Positions 34,275-46,300 of a stretch of 64,000 nt of DNA are shown one piece after another. The notes under the pieces were generated by a model. It was not told where the DNA came from and did no database searches. It saw only the letters and a list, made by a program, of their open reading frames with translations. This DNA comes from Rutpela maculata (Eukaryota > Arthropoda > Insecta > Coleoptera > Cerambycidae), in assembly GCA_936432065.2 (NCBI GenBank), contig OW386293.2, forward strand, positions 43,991,923 to 44,055,922, in the 5' to 3' direction. The first letter of the stretch is position 1, and every line of letters begins with the position of its first letter. A program made the translations under genes and the position numbers.

Positions 34275-34964
34275 AAACCGCTGCCCAAGGAATCACTACT
34301 TCCACATCCAGATTTTCTATCCAAGTCACTCACAACGAAAAAATTTCGTATGTGGAAATAATTGTTTATCGAACTTTAATAATATAATATTTGAAATCCT
34401 CTACCCCAAAAACCTATAAAACGATACCCCACATCGGTAGTGGGGTGGGGGTGGTGATAGGGGGTGGTAGTGGGGGTGGATAAAGTAAAAAAATATTTTG
34501 AGGTTTCTGGTTCTTGTACACACACTAAATCACATTTTTTTTTCATCCCCTCGTAATAATGGGGTGGGAGTGGTAATGGAGGTGGCTAATGTCAAAAATT
34601 TTTTTCAGACCTTAGCTTCTCTTGTATATACTAAATACCAATTTTATAGACTCTTACCTGCTTGATTTACCTATTTACCCCAAATTTACCCCAATTTAGC
34701 CCCCAACCCTTCGGCGGGACAAGACGAAAATATAATCTAGTTCTAGATCTCGTTAAAATACATATGTGTACCAAATTTCAAGTCAATATCTCAAACGGTT
34801 CCAGAGTAAACGTGCGCACAAAGAAAAGTTACAGAGAGACAGACAGACATTTTTTTTCGTTCAAACTTAAAATCTCGACGTTTCATGACATTCTAAGCCT
34901 ATTTGAACAATAAAAATTTAATTTTTTTTTTATCGTTACTATACTTCCACTGGATGTGGAAGTA
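34275..34964 (-). mobile_element. family E, copy E1 (complete)
   Basis: Starts AAAACCGCTGCCCAAGGAAT then CACTACTTCCACATCCAG; ends ACTTCCACTGGATGTGGAAG. Contains the family's C/G-rich ladder (GGGTGGGGGTGGTG), the GTTCTTGTACACACACTAAA block and the GACAGACAGACA tract. About 690 bp, non-coding, in the opposite orientation to E2, E3 and E5. Confidence 0.75.
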
Positions 34965-35494
34965 ATTAACAGCTAGTGTAAATGTGTTATGTGAGAATAA
35001 AATGACTTATTTGTTTGCAAAAAGAATATTTATTAATGAACTTTATATTACCAAAAGCCAAATTATAAATTCAAAGAACGAGCACCGCTGGCCAGAAGTA
35101 TGTAAATGTTGGAAAAGCAATCCTAATTTGCATTTGAATTTAATTACCAGTATACAATGTTTTGCATGCTATACTTCCAAATGGTTTAACGGTGAGAAAT
35201 ACACTGGAAATAAATAGCGGATAGTCATGTATTATAAACATTTTCAGAGGGTCTATACAAACAATTTCAGTTGTATGTTATTTTATTACAATATAAAAAA
35301 TGGAACCGGACATTATGCACAACTTCACATTATGTGTTACAAAAGCTAACTTGAAAAGTAAATAAATAAATAAAAAATACTTAAGTAAACAAATGGTAAA
35401 AATAAACGTATGTTTATTTGTATATATCCTTTTTCAAGTAAAAATAATATTGTGCTTATATTAGTTATATTTTTGTTATATTACCATGAGATCA
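34965..35494. other. no gene seen
   Basis: AT-rich spacer between two family E sequences. One 77-codon frame (34984-35217) has no recognisable family. Confidence 0.35.
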
Positions 35495-35657
35495 GAAGTT
35501 ACAGGCAGATCGACCGACAGACAAGAATTTTTCTTGCTCAAATTTAAAATCTCTGTGTTTCATGACACTCAAAGACCATTTGAACAATAAAAATTTTGAA
35601 ATTTTTTTTGCGTTACTAACGAGGTTACTAAGTATACTTCCACCGGATGTGGAAGTA
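35495..35657 (-). mobile_element. family E fragment E8
   Basis: Only the terminal part with the ACCGACAGACAAG tract, the GTTTCATGACACTC block, and ACTTCCACCGGATGTGGAAG. Truncated on its left. Confidence 0.6.
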
Positions 35658-35679
35658 AATATGTATAATTTCAGAATAA

Positions 35680-36085
35680 TCTCATATGTAATGGTAATTT
35701 TTCTTCATAGGTTCTTATTGTAGTAAAACGTATCATCTTTAGTTTCTATATGGTCCGGACACTTGCTCTTACTCTCAAGAGGTGAAAACCACTCCTAAAT
35801 TTAGATATTTGAAAAGTATTACTCATTTATTTTTGAAACGTAGGATATTTATGTTCTTGGGTTCGCTACTTAATTACGAATCTAAAATCAAAATTAAAAA
35901 ATTCAAAATGACGGCTAAATGCGGAGGACAGATTTTTTTCTAAAGCAAGTGTTTTAAAAGAAGAAGAAAAATGAACATCTAGGTGATATACTAACAAAAA
36001 ACAGCATTTTTGAAAAAAAAATACTGGACAATTACAATATTGCAAAAATGTGAAAACGCACATTGTTTCGACCATAACTCCTTTA
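35680..36085. mobile_element. element D-family relic
   Basis: A diverged copy of element D internal sequence: TTGTAGTAAAACGTATCATC, GTGAAAACCACTCC, GGGTTCGCTACTTAATTACG and AAAACGCACATTGTTTCG. It is followed immediately by family E copy E2, which may have inserted into it, because D-like sequence resumes near 38500. Confidence 0.5.
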
Positions 36086-36092
36086 TTTTACT

Positions 36093-36755
36093 TCCACATC
36101 CAGTGGAAGTATCGAGGGAAGTATAGTAACGACAAAAAAATTTTAAAAAATTTTTATTGCTCAAATAGGCTTAAAATGTCATGAAACGTCGAGATTTTAA
36201 GTTTGAGCGAAAAAAATTTTCTATCTGTCTGTCTGTCGGTCTGTCTGTCTGTCTATCGGTCTGTCTATCTGTCGGTTTGTTTGTCTGTCGGTCTGTCTGT
36301 AACCTTTTTTTGTGCGCACGTTTACTCTGGAACCGTTTAAGATATTGACTTGAAATTTGGTACACATATGTACTTTAATGAGATCTGGAACTAGATTATA
36401 TTTTCGTCTTGTTCCGTCGAAGGGTTGGGGGGTAAATTGGGGTACATTTGGGGTAAATGGGAAATCAAGCAGGTAAGAGTTCATAAAATTGGTATTTAGT
36501 ATACAAAAGAGAAGCTAAGGTCTCAAAAAAAATTGTGGCATTAGCCACCCCCATTACCACCCCCACCCCCTTATTAAATGGGATGAAAAAAAATTGTGAT
36601 TTAGTGTGTGTACAAGAACCAAAAGCTTCAAAATATTTTTTTACTTCATCCACCCCCACTACCAACCCTCTACCACCACCCCACCCCTACTACCGATGTA
36701 GCATATCGTTTTATAGGTGTTTGGGGTAGACGATTTCCAATATTATGTTGTTAAA
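36093..36755 (+). mobile_element. family E, copy E2 (3' end lost)
   Basis: Begins ACTTCCACATCCAGTGGAAG. It has a TCTG/TCGG simple-repeat ladder at 36222-36303, then the GTGCGCACG and GGAACCGTTTAAGATATTG blocks and the CCACCCCCATTACCACCCC block. The expected right terminus is missing; sequence passes into a 30-bp minisatellite at about 36758. Confidence 0.7.
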
Positions 36756-36757
36756 GT

Positions 36758-37620
36758 TGCCTTGAGTAGTATGGAAGCGCAGTGGCTTTCCTCGAATATT
36801 TTGGATGCGCAGTGACTTTTTTCGAGTATTCTAGATCGCAGTAGGTTACCTTAAGTAGTAAGGATGCGCAGTGGGTTACTTTTAGTATAGGTAATAGCGT
36901 GCAAATTCGACGACGAGTGGTTACCGTCTGCCAGTCGGTAATCGAAGAGACCATATAAATACAATTTTTTTTTTCTCTGGAAATTTTTGGTATGGTGGGG
37001 GGGGCAAATCGAATGATTATCGATATCTGTCCGCATAGGTAGTTACTATATGTACTTCACATACCCCAATTACGCCGGCAGACGAAACTTCCAAACGGCG
37101 CGCGCGCTAACCGGAAAAAGAAACTAAAATTTTTTTTTTCTTTTTCCGGTTAGCGCGCACGCCGTTCGGAAGTTTGATCTGCCAGCGTAATTGGGGTATG
37201 TGAAGTACATATACTAACTACCTATGCGGACAGATATCGATAATAATTCGATTTAAAAATAAATGCCCCTCCCTCCCTATCCCCCCACCATACCAAAAAG
37301 TTCCAGAAAGAAAAAAATTGTATTTATATGGTCTCTTAGATTACCGACTGGCAGACAGTAACCACTCGTCGTCGAATTTGCACGCTATTTCCTAGACTAT
37401 TAAGTAGTATGGATGCGCAGTGGCTTTTCTCGAGTACTATAGATGCGCAGTAGGTTACCTCAAGTGATATGGATGCGCAGTGGATTTCCTCGAGTAAAAT
37501 GGATGCGAGTGGGTTACTTCAAGAAGTATGAATGCGCAGTGGCTTTACTCGAGTAAATTGAATGCACAGTGGGTTACCTTGAGTAGTATGGATGCGTAGT
37601 AGGTTTATTCGAAGAAAATG
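36758..37620 (+). repeat. 30-bp minisatellite split by a hairpin element
   Basis: About four units at 36758-36893 and seven at 37396-37620, all in the same orientation. The consensus resembles GTAGTATGGATGCGCAGTGG followed by CTTTTCTCGA or GTTACCTCAA. The two endings largely alternate, so the basic higher-order unit is a 60-bp dimer. No coding potential. Confidence 0.75.
36894..37389. repeat. 496-bp near-perfect palindrome (snapback element)
   Basis: Left arm 36894-37120 and right arm 37140-37389 pair around a 19-base loop. They start ATAGCGTGCAAATTCGACGA and its inverse. The main difference is roughly 20 extra bases in the right arm near 37255-37285. The centre pairs CCGGAAAAAG with CTTTTTCCGG, next to GGCGCGCGCGC-type sequence. 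It interrupts the minisatellite, so it is either an inserted foldback MITE or an inverted duplication in place. A transcript would form a hairpin of more than 200 bp. Confidence 0.85.
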
Positions 37621-37704
37621 CTTGTAGTAAAGGCTTTACTTCTCTCGTGTAGTTTACGGCACACAACGATTTTTTATATCTCTGTCTTGCCATTTTCTGC
37701 CTAT

Positions 37705-38350
37705 TAGTTCGACATTCAGTTGAAGTATATTAACGCAAAAAAAAAATTGGAAATTTTCCATTGTTTAAATAGGCTTAGAATATCAGGAAACGTCAATATT
37801 TTAAGTCTGAGCAAAATAAATTTGTCAGTTGCGTCGGTGTGTCTGTTAGTCTTGTATCGTTTTGGTGCTCACGATTACTCTGGAACCGTTTAAAATATCC
37901 ACTTAAAATATGGTACACATATGTTTTTTAACGAGATCTGGAACTAGATTATATTTTGATCTTATTCCGTTGCAGAGTTGAAGGGTAAATTGGGCTAAAT
38001 CAAGCAAGTAAGAGTCCATGAAATTGGTATTTAGTAAATATAAGAGGAGAGAAAATGGCATTAGCCATCTCTATTACCACCCCCAACTCTATTATTAAAG
38101 GTGGTGATAAAATAGTGTGATTTAGTATGTGTACAAGAGCCAAAGTCATCAAGAATTTTTTTCACTTCATTCACCTCCACCCTTATTACAGATGTGGCAT
38201 ATAATTTTATGGGGTTTTGGGGTACATGATTTCAAATATTATACCATTAAAATTCCATAAACAATTATTTCCACATAGCGGAGTGGAAATAGAGTATTTT
38301 GTTGTAAGAGACTTAAATGTGGAAGTAGTGATTCCTTGGGCAGCGGTTTT
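37705..38350 (+). mobile_element. family E, copy E3 (complete, diverged)
   Basis: Begins TTCGACATTCAGTTGAAGTA, a decayed form of the family start, and ends TGTGGAAGTAGTGATTCCTT then GGGCAGCGG. Same internal block order as E1 and E5. Non-coding. Confidence 0.7.
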
Positions 38351-38499
38351 TTATGATACAGAAACAAGCAAAAAATCATTTAAAAAACTAATTAATTAGA
38401 TATCTGTAATCCTGTTTCTTATAAATTTTGTTAAAAGATTCATAATTTCTAAGGTATTCAACATTTAAACTAAATAGTTCATCTTCTAATCTTTCGGAT

Positions 38500-39045
38500 G
38501 CCAGTATATGAGAGTATATTTTTGTAATTACCGACTACTTATTTAAACAAAATGGCGGCATTCTCATTAGAAATGTCGGGAAGCACATTGCTTCTGTCAT
38601 AACTTCTTTTTTTTTATCCTATAGAAATAGTCAAAAAACCATTTTAAAGCCTAATTAATAGGTTTTCATTTTGATTCTTAGCATTTTTGACATAAGTGAA
38701 TTTCTGAGATATTTAATATTTCAACTAAATATTTTGTCTTATAAACGTTCGGAAGCCATTTTATACTTCCATATCTTCGAACCCATTAATTTTACAGAAA
38801 TTAGAAAAATACGAAATTCATCTCCGATTTACTAGCTTTCTTATTTGACTTTAACATGTTTCCGCTCAATGCAATATTTTTCGAATTACTTCACGATAAT
38901 CGTGTTGAAATACCCTTTCAAGCTAATGTCCCAATTCTCAGGTTGTTATAACTTAAAGGATATCAACTTAAATGAAAAATTGCATAGAGTCTTTTCTCCG
39001 TATGACATTATTCCGAAGTTAAAACCCCTAGTTACTGTACTATAC
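38500..39045. mobile_element. element D-family relic, right-hand part
   Basis: Diverged matches to element D 13300-14690: AAAATGGCGGCATTC, GAAGCACATTGCTTC, TTTCTGAGATATTTAA, ACTTAAATGAAAAATTGCAT and the terminus ACATTATTCCGAAGTTAAAA. With 35680-36085 it may be one old D copy interrupted by E2, the minisatellite and E3. Confidence 0.5.
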
Positions 39046-39282
39046 AGTTTATTCTTAAAACTGAAAAATGGAGCAAAATAATAAATTAATTAATTCAAGA
39101 ATATTTCAAACTATTCAATTAAGTGATGAGTAATAACTCCTTACAGCATATAATTCAATTCTGTGTCCTAGCTCCTTGTAATTGTTACGGATTTATTGAG
39201 TTGTTAAGGATGAAATAGCATCTTTTATCTGATTTTTTAATATTTTCACATTATTAAGTAAATTTTACATTACATTACATTA

Positions 39283-39572
39283 CCACCCTCACCCCATTGT
39301 GACATAGTGTGTGTACAAGAACCAAAGGCTCCAACATTTTTTTACTTCATCCACCCCCTGTATCACTACCCCCACCCCCACTACCGATATCGCATATTGT
39401 TTTATGGGTTTCTGGGGTCGAGCATTTCAAATATTAAATTATTAAAGTTCCATAAGCAATTATTTCCAAAAAGTGGAGAGCCAATATAGCATCATATTTT
39501 TTTCGTTGTGATAGATTTGGATAGAAAATCTGGATGTGGAAGTAGTGATCTCTTGGACAGAGGTTTTTTAGA
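39283..39572 (+). mobile_element. family E, copy E4 (5'-truncated)
   Basis: Starts in the CCACCCTCACCCC block and ends CTGGATGTGGAAGTAGTGAT then CTCTTGGACAGAGG. The right terminus is present; the left half is absent. Confidence 0.65.
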
Positions 39573-39614
39573 TTAGTTCGGACAAATTGCTTCTTTATTA
39601 TTTTCATCATATAG

Positions 39615-42240
39615 CAGCGAAAAGAGGTAAAATTGTGTCGTTTTTTTTATCAGCTTAGAACAAGATCAGACACAGTGGGTATTACCGACAACATCATTTT
39701 ACACATAAAAACACGAAATACGACATTTTTTAGTGGTCACAGATATTCTTATTTAAAAAAAGTGTAAAATTTAATTTTTTTTTAAATCATGTTTTTTTGT
39801 ACATCTATTGTCATATTTCAAAAATGAATTGAGCTATCGATGTGAACTTTTTTTATGTTATAAAACACACACTTAAGCGCTTCTTTCTATACATAGGATT
39901 GCTAATAAGAAAAAAAAGTGAACATGCCAAAAACGTAGATGACCCTGAAAGTGTAGAGAATACGCCATCAAATTTTCACTAAGCGAGGAACTTTTTTGTT
40001 TTTGAAAATTTTGTGTAACATGCTATGAAGAAAATGAAGTCAATAGACTAAAAAAGTTTTTAGAAAAAAAATATTTTCATTATTAGCAATAGTTTGCTAG
40101 TTACGAATTTTTTAGTATGGAGGAATTGTCGAAGCGTACGCGCGCGGCATTTAAGAATAATAATGATTATGTATTGTGTGTAACGGAACTTTTCATTATT
40201 ATTTTTTTATGTTTAGGACTGTTTTATCACGTTTTCGGAACTGAAAGGATAACTTATTTTTTTCCACTGGCGCATTAAGGACTAAGGTTTGAAGGCAAAA
40301 AGGAAATAAAAATTTTAAATAGAGTATCTGGGATAAAAATGCATTGCATTGGGATCTCGGAAGCCATAAAAAACAATATTATAGTAAATGGAAAAAAAAG
40401 TTGCGCAACTAGGGGGCTAATAAAATTCCATAAACAGAAGTTTAGGAAAAGTAATAATTTTGGAGTGTTTTGATAAAAAGTAAACTATCGAGTTTTCCTT
40501 TTTTTGCGTTATTATTGGAGCTAAATAGAAAAGACAGTTTCTTAAAGCACTTTTTTTTTAACATGGCAATCTTAATATTTGTATCCAACATTTCCTGTGT
40601 CAAAGTCCCTATCCGAAATTCCCATGTATTGCATTTTTACCCTAGATTCACACAATAATTGAGTAAACGTGTTATTTTCGCCTAAATTAGGTAACAGAAA
40701 AGAAAAAATATCCTAAATTAAGTCTCTTTTAATTTCCGCAGCCCTAATTATAGAAACCCTGTTTCCATGGCTTGTGCACAAGTTTATCGTTCTTCTCTAT
40801 TACTACGCCACATAAAATCCACTCCATTTTACAATGAAACTTGATCTTGAACTTGAGATTGCTTTTTGTCTTAAATATTTTTTTAGCAGATAATCCATGC
40901 ACAATTCGCACAATGGCCATACGTTCTACAATATAATGCAAGTGGTAATAAGGGAAAGAATATCGTTACACATTTTACTTCCACATCCAGTGTAAATATA
41001 GTATCGACAAAAATATTTTTGAAAATTTTTATTGTCCAAATAGGCTTAGAATGCCATGAAACGTCGAGATTTTAAGTTTCAGCAAAAAAAATTCTGTCTG
41101 TCGGTCTGTCTGTAACTTTTTTGTGCGCACGATTACTCCGGAACCGTTTAAGATATTGACTTGAAATTTGGAACACGTACCTATGTATTTTAACGAGATT
41201 TGGAACTAGATTATTCCGTTAAAGGGTCGGGGATAAATGGGGGTAAATAGGCAAATCAAGCAAGTAAGCGTCCATAAAATTGGTATTTAGTATATATAAG
41301 AGAAGCTAAGGTCTCAAAATTTTTTTGGCATTAACCACCCCCATTACCAACTCCCCCCCATTATTCAAGGGGGCGAAAAAAATAAAATTGTCATTTAGTG
41401 TGTGTACAAGAACCAAAGTCCTCAAATTTTTTTTTACTTTATCCACCACTATTCCCACCCCCCTTCCACCACCCTCCCGATGTGGCATATCGTTTTATAG
41501 GTTTTTGGGTAGACGATTTCAAATATTTTATTATTAAAGTTCCATAAAAAATTATTTCCACATTCAAATTTTTTTCGTTGTGAGAGACTGGGATAGAAGA
41601 TCTGGATGTGGAAGTAGTGATTCCTTGGGCAGCGGTTTTATAATTTGACCTTCGACGAAAATGAATAACGTTGATCGTACACCGCCCTGAGACTAGTTAG
41701 TTTTAGTGGACGCGGGCGTATTAATGCTCAATTTCTGCAATTCGCGCGCTCCAAAAAAATCACTGTACCTAAACTATCAAAGACACAATAAGAATTATGC
41801 TATCAAAACCTTTTTGGTCTTTTGGCTTTATTTTCTTCGCAGCATGTTATACAAAATTTCCAAAAACAAAAAAGTTTGTAGCTTAGTGAAAATTTGACTG
41901 CGTATTTTCTGAACTTTCAAGGTTATCTAAGTTTTTAACATGCTTATAAATGTTTTAATTAACAATACATAGATAGAAGCGCTTAAGTGTGTGCTTTATA
42001 ACAAAAAAAAGTTCATGTGGATATCTCCATTCGTTTTTAAGATATGGCATTAGATGTTCAAAAAAACATGATTAAAAAAAAACAAAATTTCACACCTTTT
42101 TAAAAATAACAATGTCCGTGACCACTAAAAAATGTCGTATTTCGTGATTTCTCATGAACATCGACCTACTTAACGAAATGATATATGTCTCAGTTTGTTC
42201 TAAGATTAAAAAAAAACTCGAGAAGGAAGCGACTTTTCCC
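39615..42240. mobile_element. element F: foldback element with about 530-bp arms
   Basis: Left arm 39615 to about 40135 and right arm about 41720-42240 are inverted copies. Shared blocks include AAGCGCTTCTTTCTAT against ATAGATAGAAGCGCTT, ACACACTTAAG against CTTAAGTGTGTG, and ACCACTAAAAAATGTCG against its inverse. The centre (40136-40975) has no confident gene, though minus-strand KFKIKFHCKMEWILCGVV near 40800 could be a decayed coding piece. Family E copy E5 lies in the centre. Confidence 0.7.
40976..41641 (+). mobile_element. family E, copy E5 (complete)
   Basis: Starts ACTTCCACATCCAGTGTAAA and ends CTGGATGTGGAAGTAGTGAT then TCCTTGGGCAGCGG. About 665 bp, non-coding, inserted in element F. 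Confidence 0.75.
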
Positions 42241-45200
42241 CTGTTTTTTACTCCACTATCAATTTTGTTATGTTAAGCCCAGACGGTAGGAAATTAGCTC
42301 ATCTAAATTTTCTTCTGAGAGTTGAAGCCCGAAATAACATTTTAGTTCAAATTACTTTTTCCATTGCCATCTCCTATATGTTTATACTAATTGCCCTTTT
42401 AAAATTTCAGATCACAATAGTGTCATTATCTGAGTTCAGTAAAGTTCTATGCAGCACGAGAGATTCTCAATAATAATCACCAGCGTTTACGTACAAACGC
42501 CAAACCTTCAACTGCTAGATTATTTTTAAACGCCAGCGCTGTGGACTTTGAGGAAAACGCTTTCGCACATAGCCACCAGCCAATTTCGGGGTTAAACTTA
42601 AGGGTAAAAGGGCCATTCACTCTGATTTACTATTCATAGTCAGCAGTATTGTTTACGAAAAATAAGCGGCAGTATATACGAGCCGAGAAGAATAAATTGA
42701 TGTTTAAAACCTGGATAGGGAGAGCTTTCTCATAGGAGCAAATAAAATAAAGTAGAGGAAAATGGGTGAGATACTCACTATTTTGCGGAAGAATATTTCC
42801 CTTGAACCTCAGTATTGACGGAGTGATAGATTTCACATCACCTGCTTACAATCGTGTGGGATGTTTATGTAGTTTAAATAAGGGTGTAAAGTGTTTGTAT
42901 GTTCTTTCAAGTATGAATACATAGCATGGTTATATGATATTCGTAACTTTATTGGTCTATTAATAGAGCCAAAGCAGGTACGAAAACACTAGAAAATTTT
43001 ATAGGTACTAATATTTTATTTGAAGTTCATTATGTATAAAATGAAAAATCAAACTGTTGAACAATGTAAGTGCCTTTAAGAAAGATTAACATCGAACGGG
43101 CATTCTAGTGATGTTCAACTTATACGGAAAGAACGATAAAAGCTACAGCAAAATCGTTTTTATACTTTTTGTTACGTATAAAATTTTGCATAAATGAGTG
43201 TAAAATTGCGTTAAATAAAAATGGAGATAGAGCGTTTCAAATATGATACAATAAATTGTTGAAGGTGGTTGAAAACTCGTATTTTTTAGTTTTCACAAGT
43301 AAACTTTTTCTATACACCAGGCGGCTTTAAGTATGTAAACTATGATTTGAATAACGAAAACAAAGCTAAAGAAATACTTTCTAACAGGACCGAAATTATG
43401 ATCCTGCATACTACTTTCTTAGTACAATCAATAGTTTTTCTTGCAAAAATAGCTTATCACTTTTCTAAGCGGGGATGTCTCCTGAAAAGTAGGTTTTGCC
43501 AGTTATTTCGTAAAAAGTTGATTGTGCATTAAATTATCAGGTGGTAATCTTGTAGAGCACTAAATTCTCTACAATTTCTGTTATTGACGCCATTTTGGAA
43601 TAATAGTTTACGAGCTATACAGGGCCATTAATATTAATTCTTTGGACGAAAATATGAGGCTATAATAAAATATCCTTTAGTAAATTGTTGCTGTGGTAAA
43701 AGATACAGGGAGTCAAAATAATTGTAAATTTTTCTCTTTCTTTTTGCAATATCTCAATTACCTCTTTACCGATCTTCTCCCAATTTGGTAAGAAAACATT
43801 ATTTAAGCTAAGAAACAATAATTTATGTATCACATTACGCTAGTACGTGGAGGGCGTCTCATGAGCTATACCTGATGATGAATATTGTTTTCTTTTTTTT
43901 ACGAAACGTTGTGGCACTTTTGACTAGAAAATCTCATACCGGAGACATTTCTACATAAAAAAATCGGCAGCTACTGGAAGCGGCTGGAACCTCCCCACAC
44001 GGTGGATCCTTATCAGCTGTATTTGGGTAGTACATCGGAAATCAGAGCACTGAGCAAACAGATAAATTACACGTGACTTTGGAGCCATTGATTTCATGAA
44101 CAAATATGGAACGAACTGAAGTGGACTACAAGCAGTCTGTTAAAACATAACCCCTCATGTTTGTTTATGTTGCATGTTAATCAATTCCCGGATATTATAA
44201 GGGTATTAACAGATAACGTTTCGAAGATTTTGTAGAATATTGGATAGCGAAAAAGAATACATGGAATGTAGCCTAAATGACATTCTAACCTCAACAAGTC
44301 AATTAGGCAATCCAACGACCTGTCAAAGTTTTTTTTCAATATGGCGTGGAGGGCAAACACGGGTTTATTTTTATTAAATTCCGGAAACGTAGCCAAGACA
44401 ACAGAAAAACACAAACTTTTAACGAGTGAAAACGAATGTTTGCACTCTGCGCCATGTTCGAAGTCACGTGGTTTGGATAGGCGTCTCAATTTAAGATGCC
44501 AGCGCCAAAGTGGAGAACTCGTGAACTAATTATAGGCTTTTTGTTTGTTTATATGGCAAATACTTTTATTGATTTTTTCTGTTTATTGTTGTTTTTGGCG
44601 TTAAAAATAATAACATTATTAATATAAGACCTAAAGGTTTGCAAGATTTTGTTGTAAGTGATTTGCAATATGTTAATGGCATTATTCAGCAAAATTAATA
44701 TTTTTTTAGGTTATCTAGTTTTTCCCTTGAACAGTACAGTTTCTTCGACATAAACGGTGTCTGGCTAGTTAAATATTAATAAACTTAAATATTTCTTTAA
44801 ATTTATATACAGTTGTAGTTTAAATCACTTTTTTTTTCAGGAAACTGAGTGACATTTAGGTTAAGCATATTGCAATGTATGGAACATTTGTGAATCACTA
44901 AAAATGTAAAAATTCTAAGTGTGTGTATGAAGGGGAATATGTTTTAAATGCAGGACATATTATTTTGTGTGGTAAAACCCATATTCAACACAAAACTTAA
45001 TAAATGTGTATGCTCTATGTTTACAAACAAGTGTCTCATCGGTATTTGATACCCATGAAATTAGTGGTACACTGAATATAACTGAAAAGATATTTATTAA
45101 TTCTTTAAGTAAAATAAATGAAACAGTATTTTGTAAAATATGAAATAGAAATATTCAGGGGTAAAACATAATAGTGCATGATGCAATAGTATATATTACT

Positions 45201-45808
45201 TTTAAATATACTGGAATTACATATATTTACTTATTTCAAAAATTTCACTTACAATGTGTAATTGTCTAGGACATTATTATTGCTACTCGGGCCACGGTTA
45301 TTTGCACCAGCTTTTTCCCTCTCAATGCCTGGTTAAAGAGGGTATGCTTTGAACATTGTCGTGCCAACTCAACTTTCACGAGTTGTCCCTGCAATCTACA
45401 AAGGATACCGACTAGGTTGGCTCCAGCCAATTGTAGCCCCTTTAAACGCCATCATATTTTTAATAACTTAGCATCTCAGTTTATCATTTACTTATTGTTG
45501 ATATCATCGTACACTAAAGGGGCAATGACAGAAAAGCCCATAATTAGTTTGACTATTGGCCACCAGGTGGCGTACTCCTTATTTTCAGACGCCTATTGCC
45601 TAATAGATCATTTTCGGTTGACGTCACGCTATCACCGTGGAGGGTACACAACTAATTATTTTGTTTTCTAGAGATGGGTACAAGCTGTTGTTTTTTAATA
45701 ACAGGTTTAAACTGCTTCTGCTGTTTTGAAATATCAGTTTAAAAATAACAGATCGCTGAGAAGTACTGGCATTCGCATATCGCAGTGCGCAGTTTGTAGT
45801 ATGCAAAT
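42241..45808. other. no gene seen; one old repeat
   Basis: AT-rich, without a supported frame. Positions about 43630-43745 (ATACAGGGCC, TTAGTAAATTGTTGCTGTGG, ATACAGGGAGTC) are the inverse of 49706-49843, an old MITE with ACAGGGTG-like ends. The stretch 44330-44530 is open on both strands and less AT-rich but unrecognised. GGTTGGCTCCAGCCAATTGT at 45415 resembles a block at 34188. Confidence 0.4.
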
Positions 45809-46101
45809 TTTTCGGTCACGTGAATTTGACGCAGCTGTCTGAAGGGTATACAAAACCTCATTTACTGTTTGTTTATCATTGTGCGCACAAGATTTTCAGA
45901 GTGTATCTTGGTATCTTGGCTACTGCTATTTGTTAGTTCCGAACAGAAATGTTAATGCTATTTACAAATAACAGTTATAAAATAAAAGGTTGTTAAATAG
46001 CAACTCATCTCTAATTAATTGTTTTCATTTTCATTGCCTGTTATTGGATGAGGTTTCGTGTGTCCTCTGGACAGCTGCGTCAAAATCACGTGACCGAAAA
46101 T
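45809..46101. mobile_element. 293-bp MITE
   Basis: Ends TTTTCGGTCACGTGAATTTG then ACGCAGCTGTC, and the inverse GACAGCTGCGTCAAAATCAC then GTGACCGAAAA at about 46070-46101. Further pairing follows (AAACCTCAT against ATGAGGTTT). Target duplication unclear. Non-coding. Confidence 0.7.
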
Positions 46102-46300
46102 GATCTATAACATTATGGACATTTCATGCAGACTACGCATGTGTAAAATTAAAATATTCCTGCTCGATCAAAAAGGTCCGAGCAAGTCGAGCTTCGTCCG
46201 AGTCCTTTGTTTTATAACATTCGAACCTTTAAGATTTAGCTCAGTTAGCTCGATTTACATTAAATGAACGATTGTGACGCATCCCATCAATCAGACGTAA

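Noticed and set aside
36758..37620. CRISPR-like array of regularly spaced repeats
   Set aside because: The 30-bp units are directly tandem, without unique spacers, and the genome is eukaryotic; it is a minisatellite.
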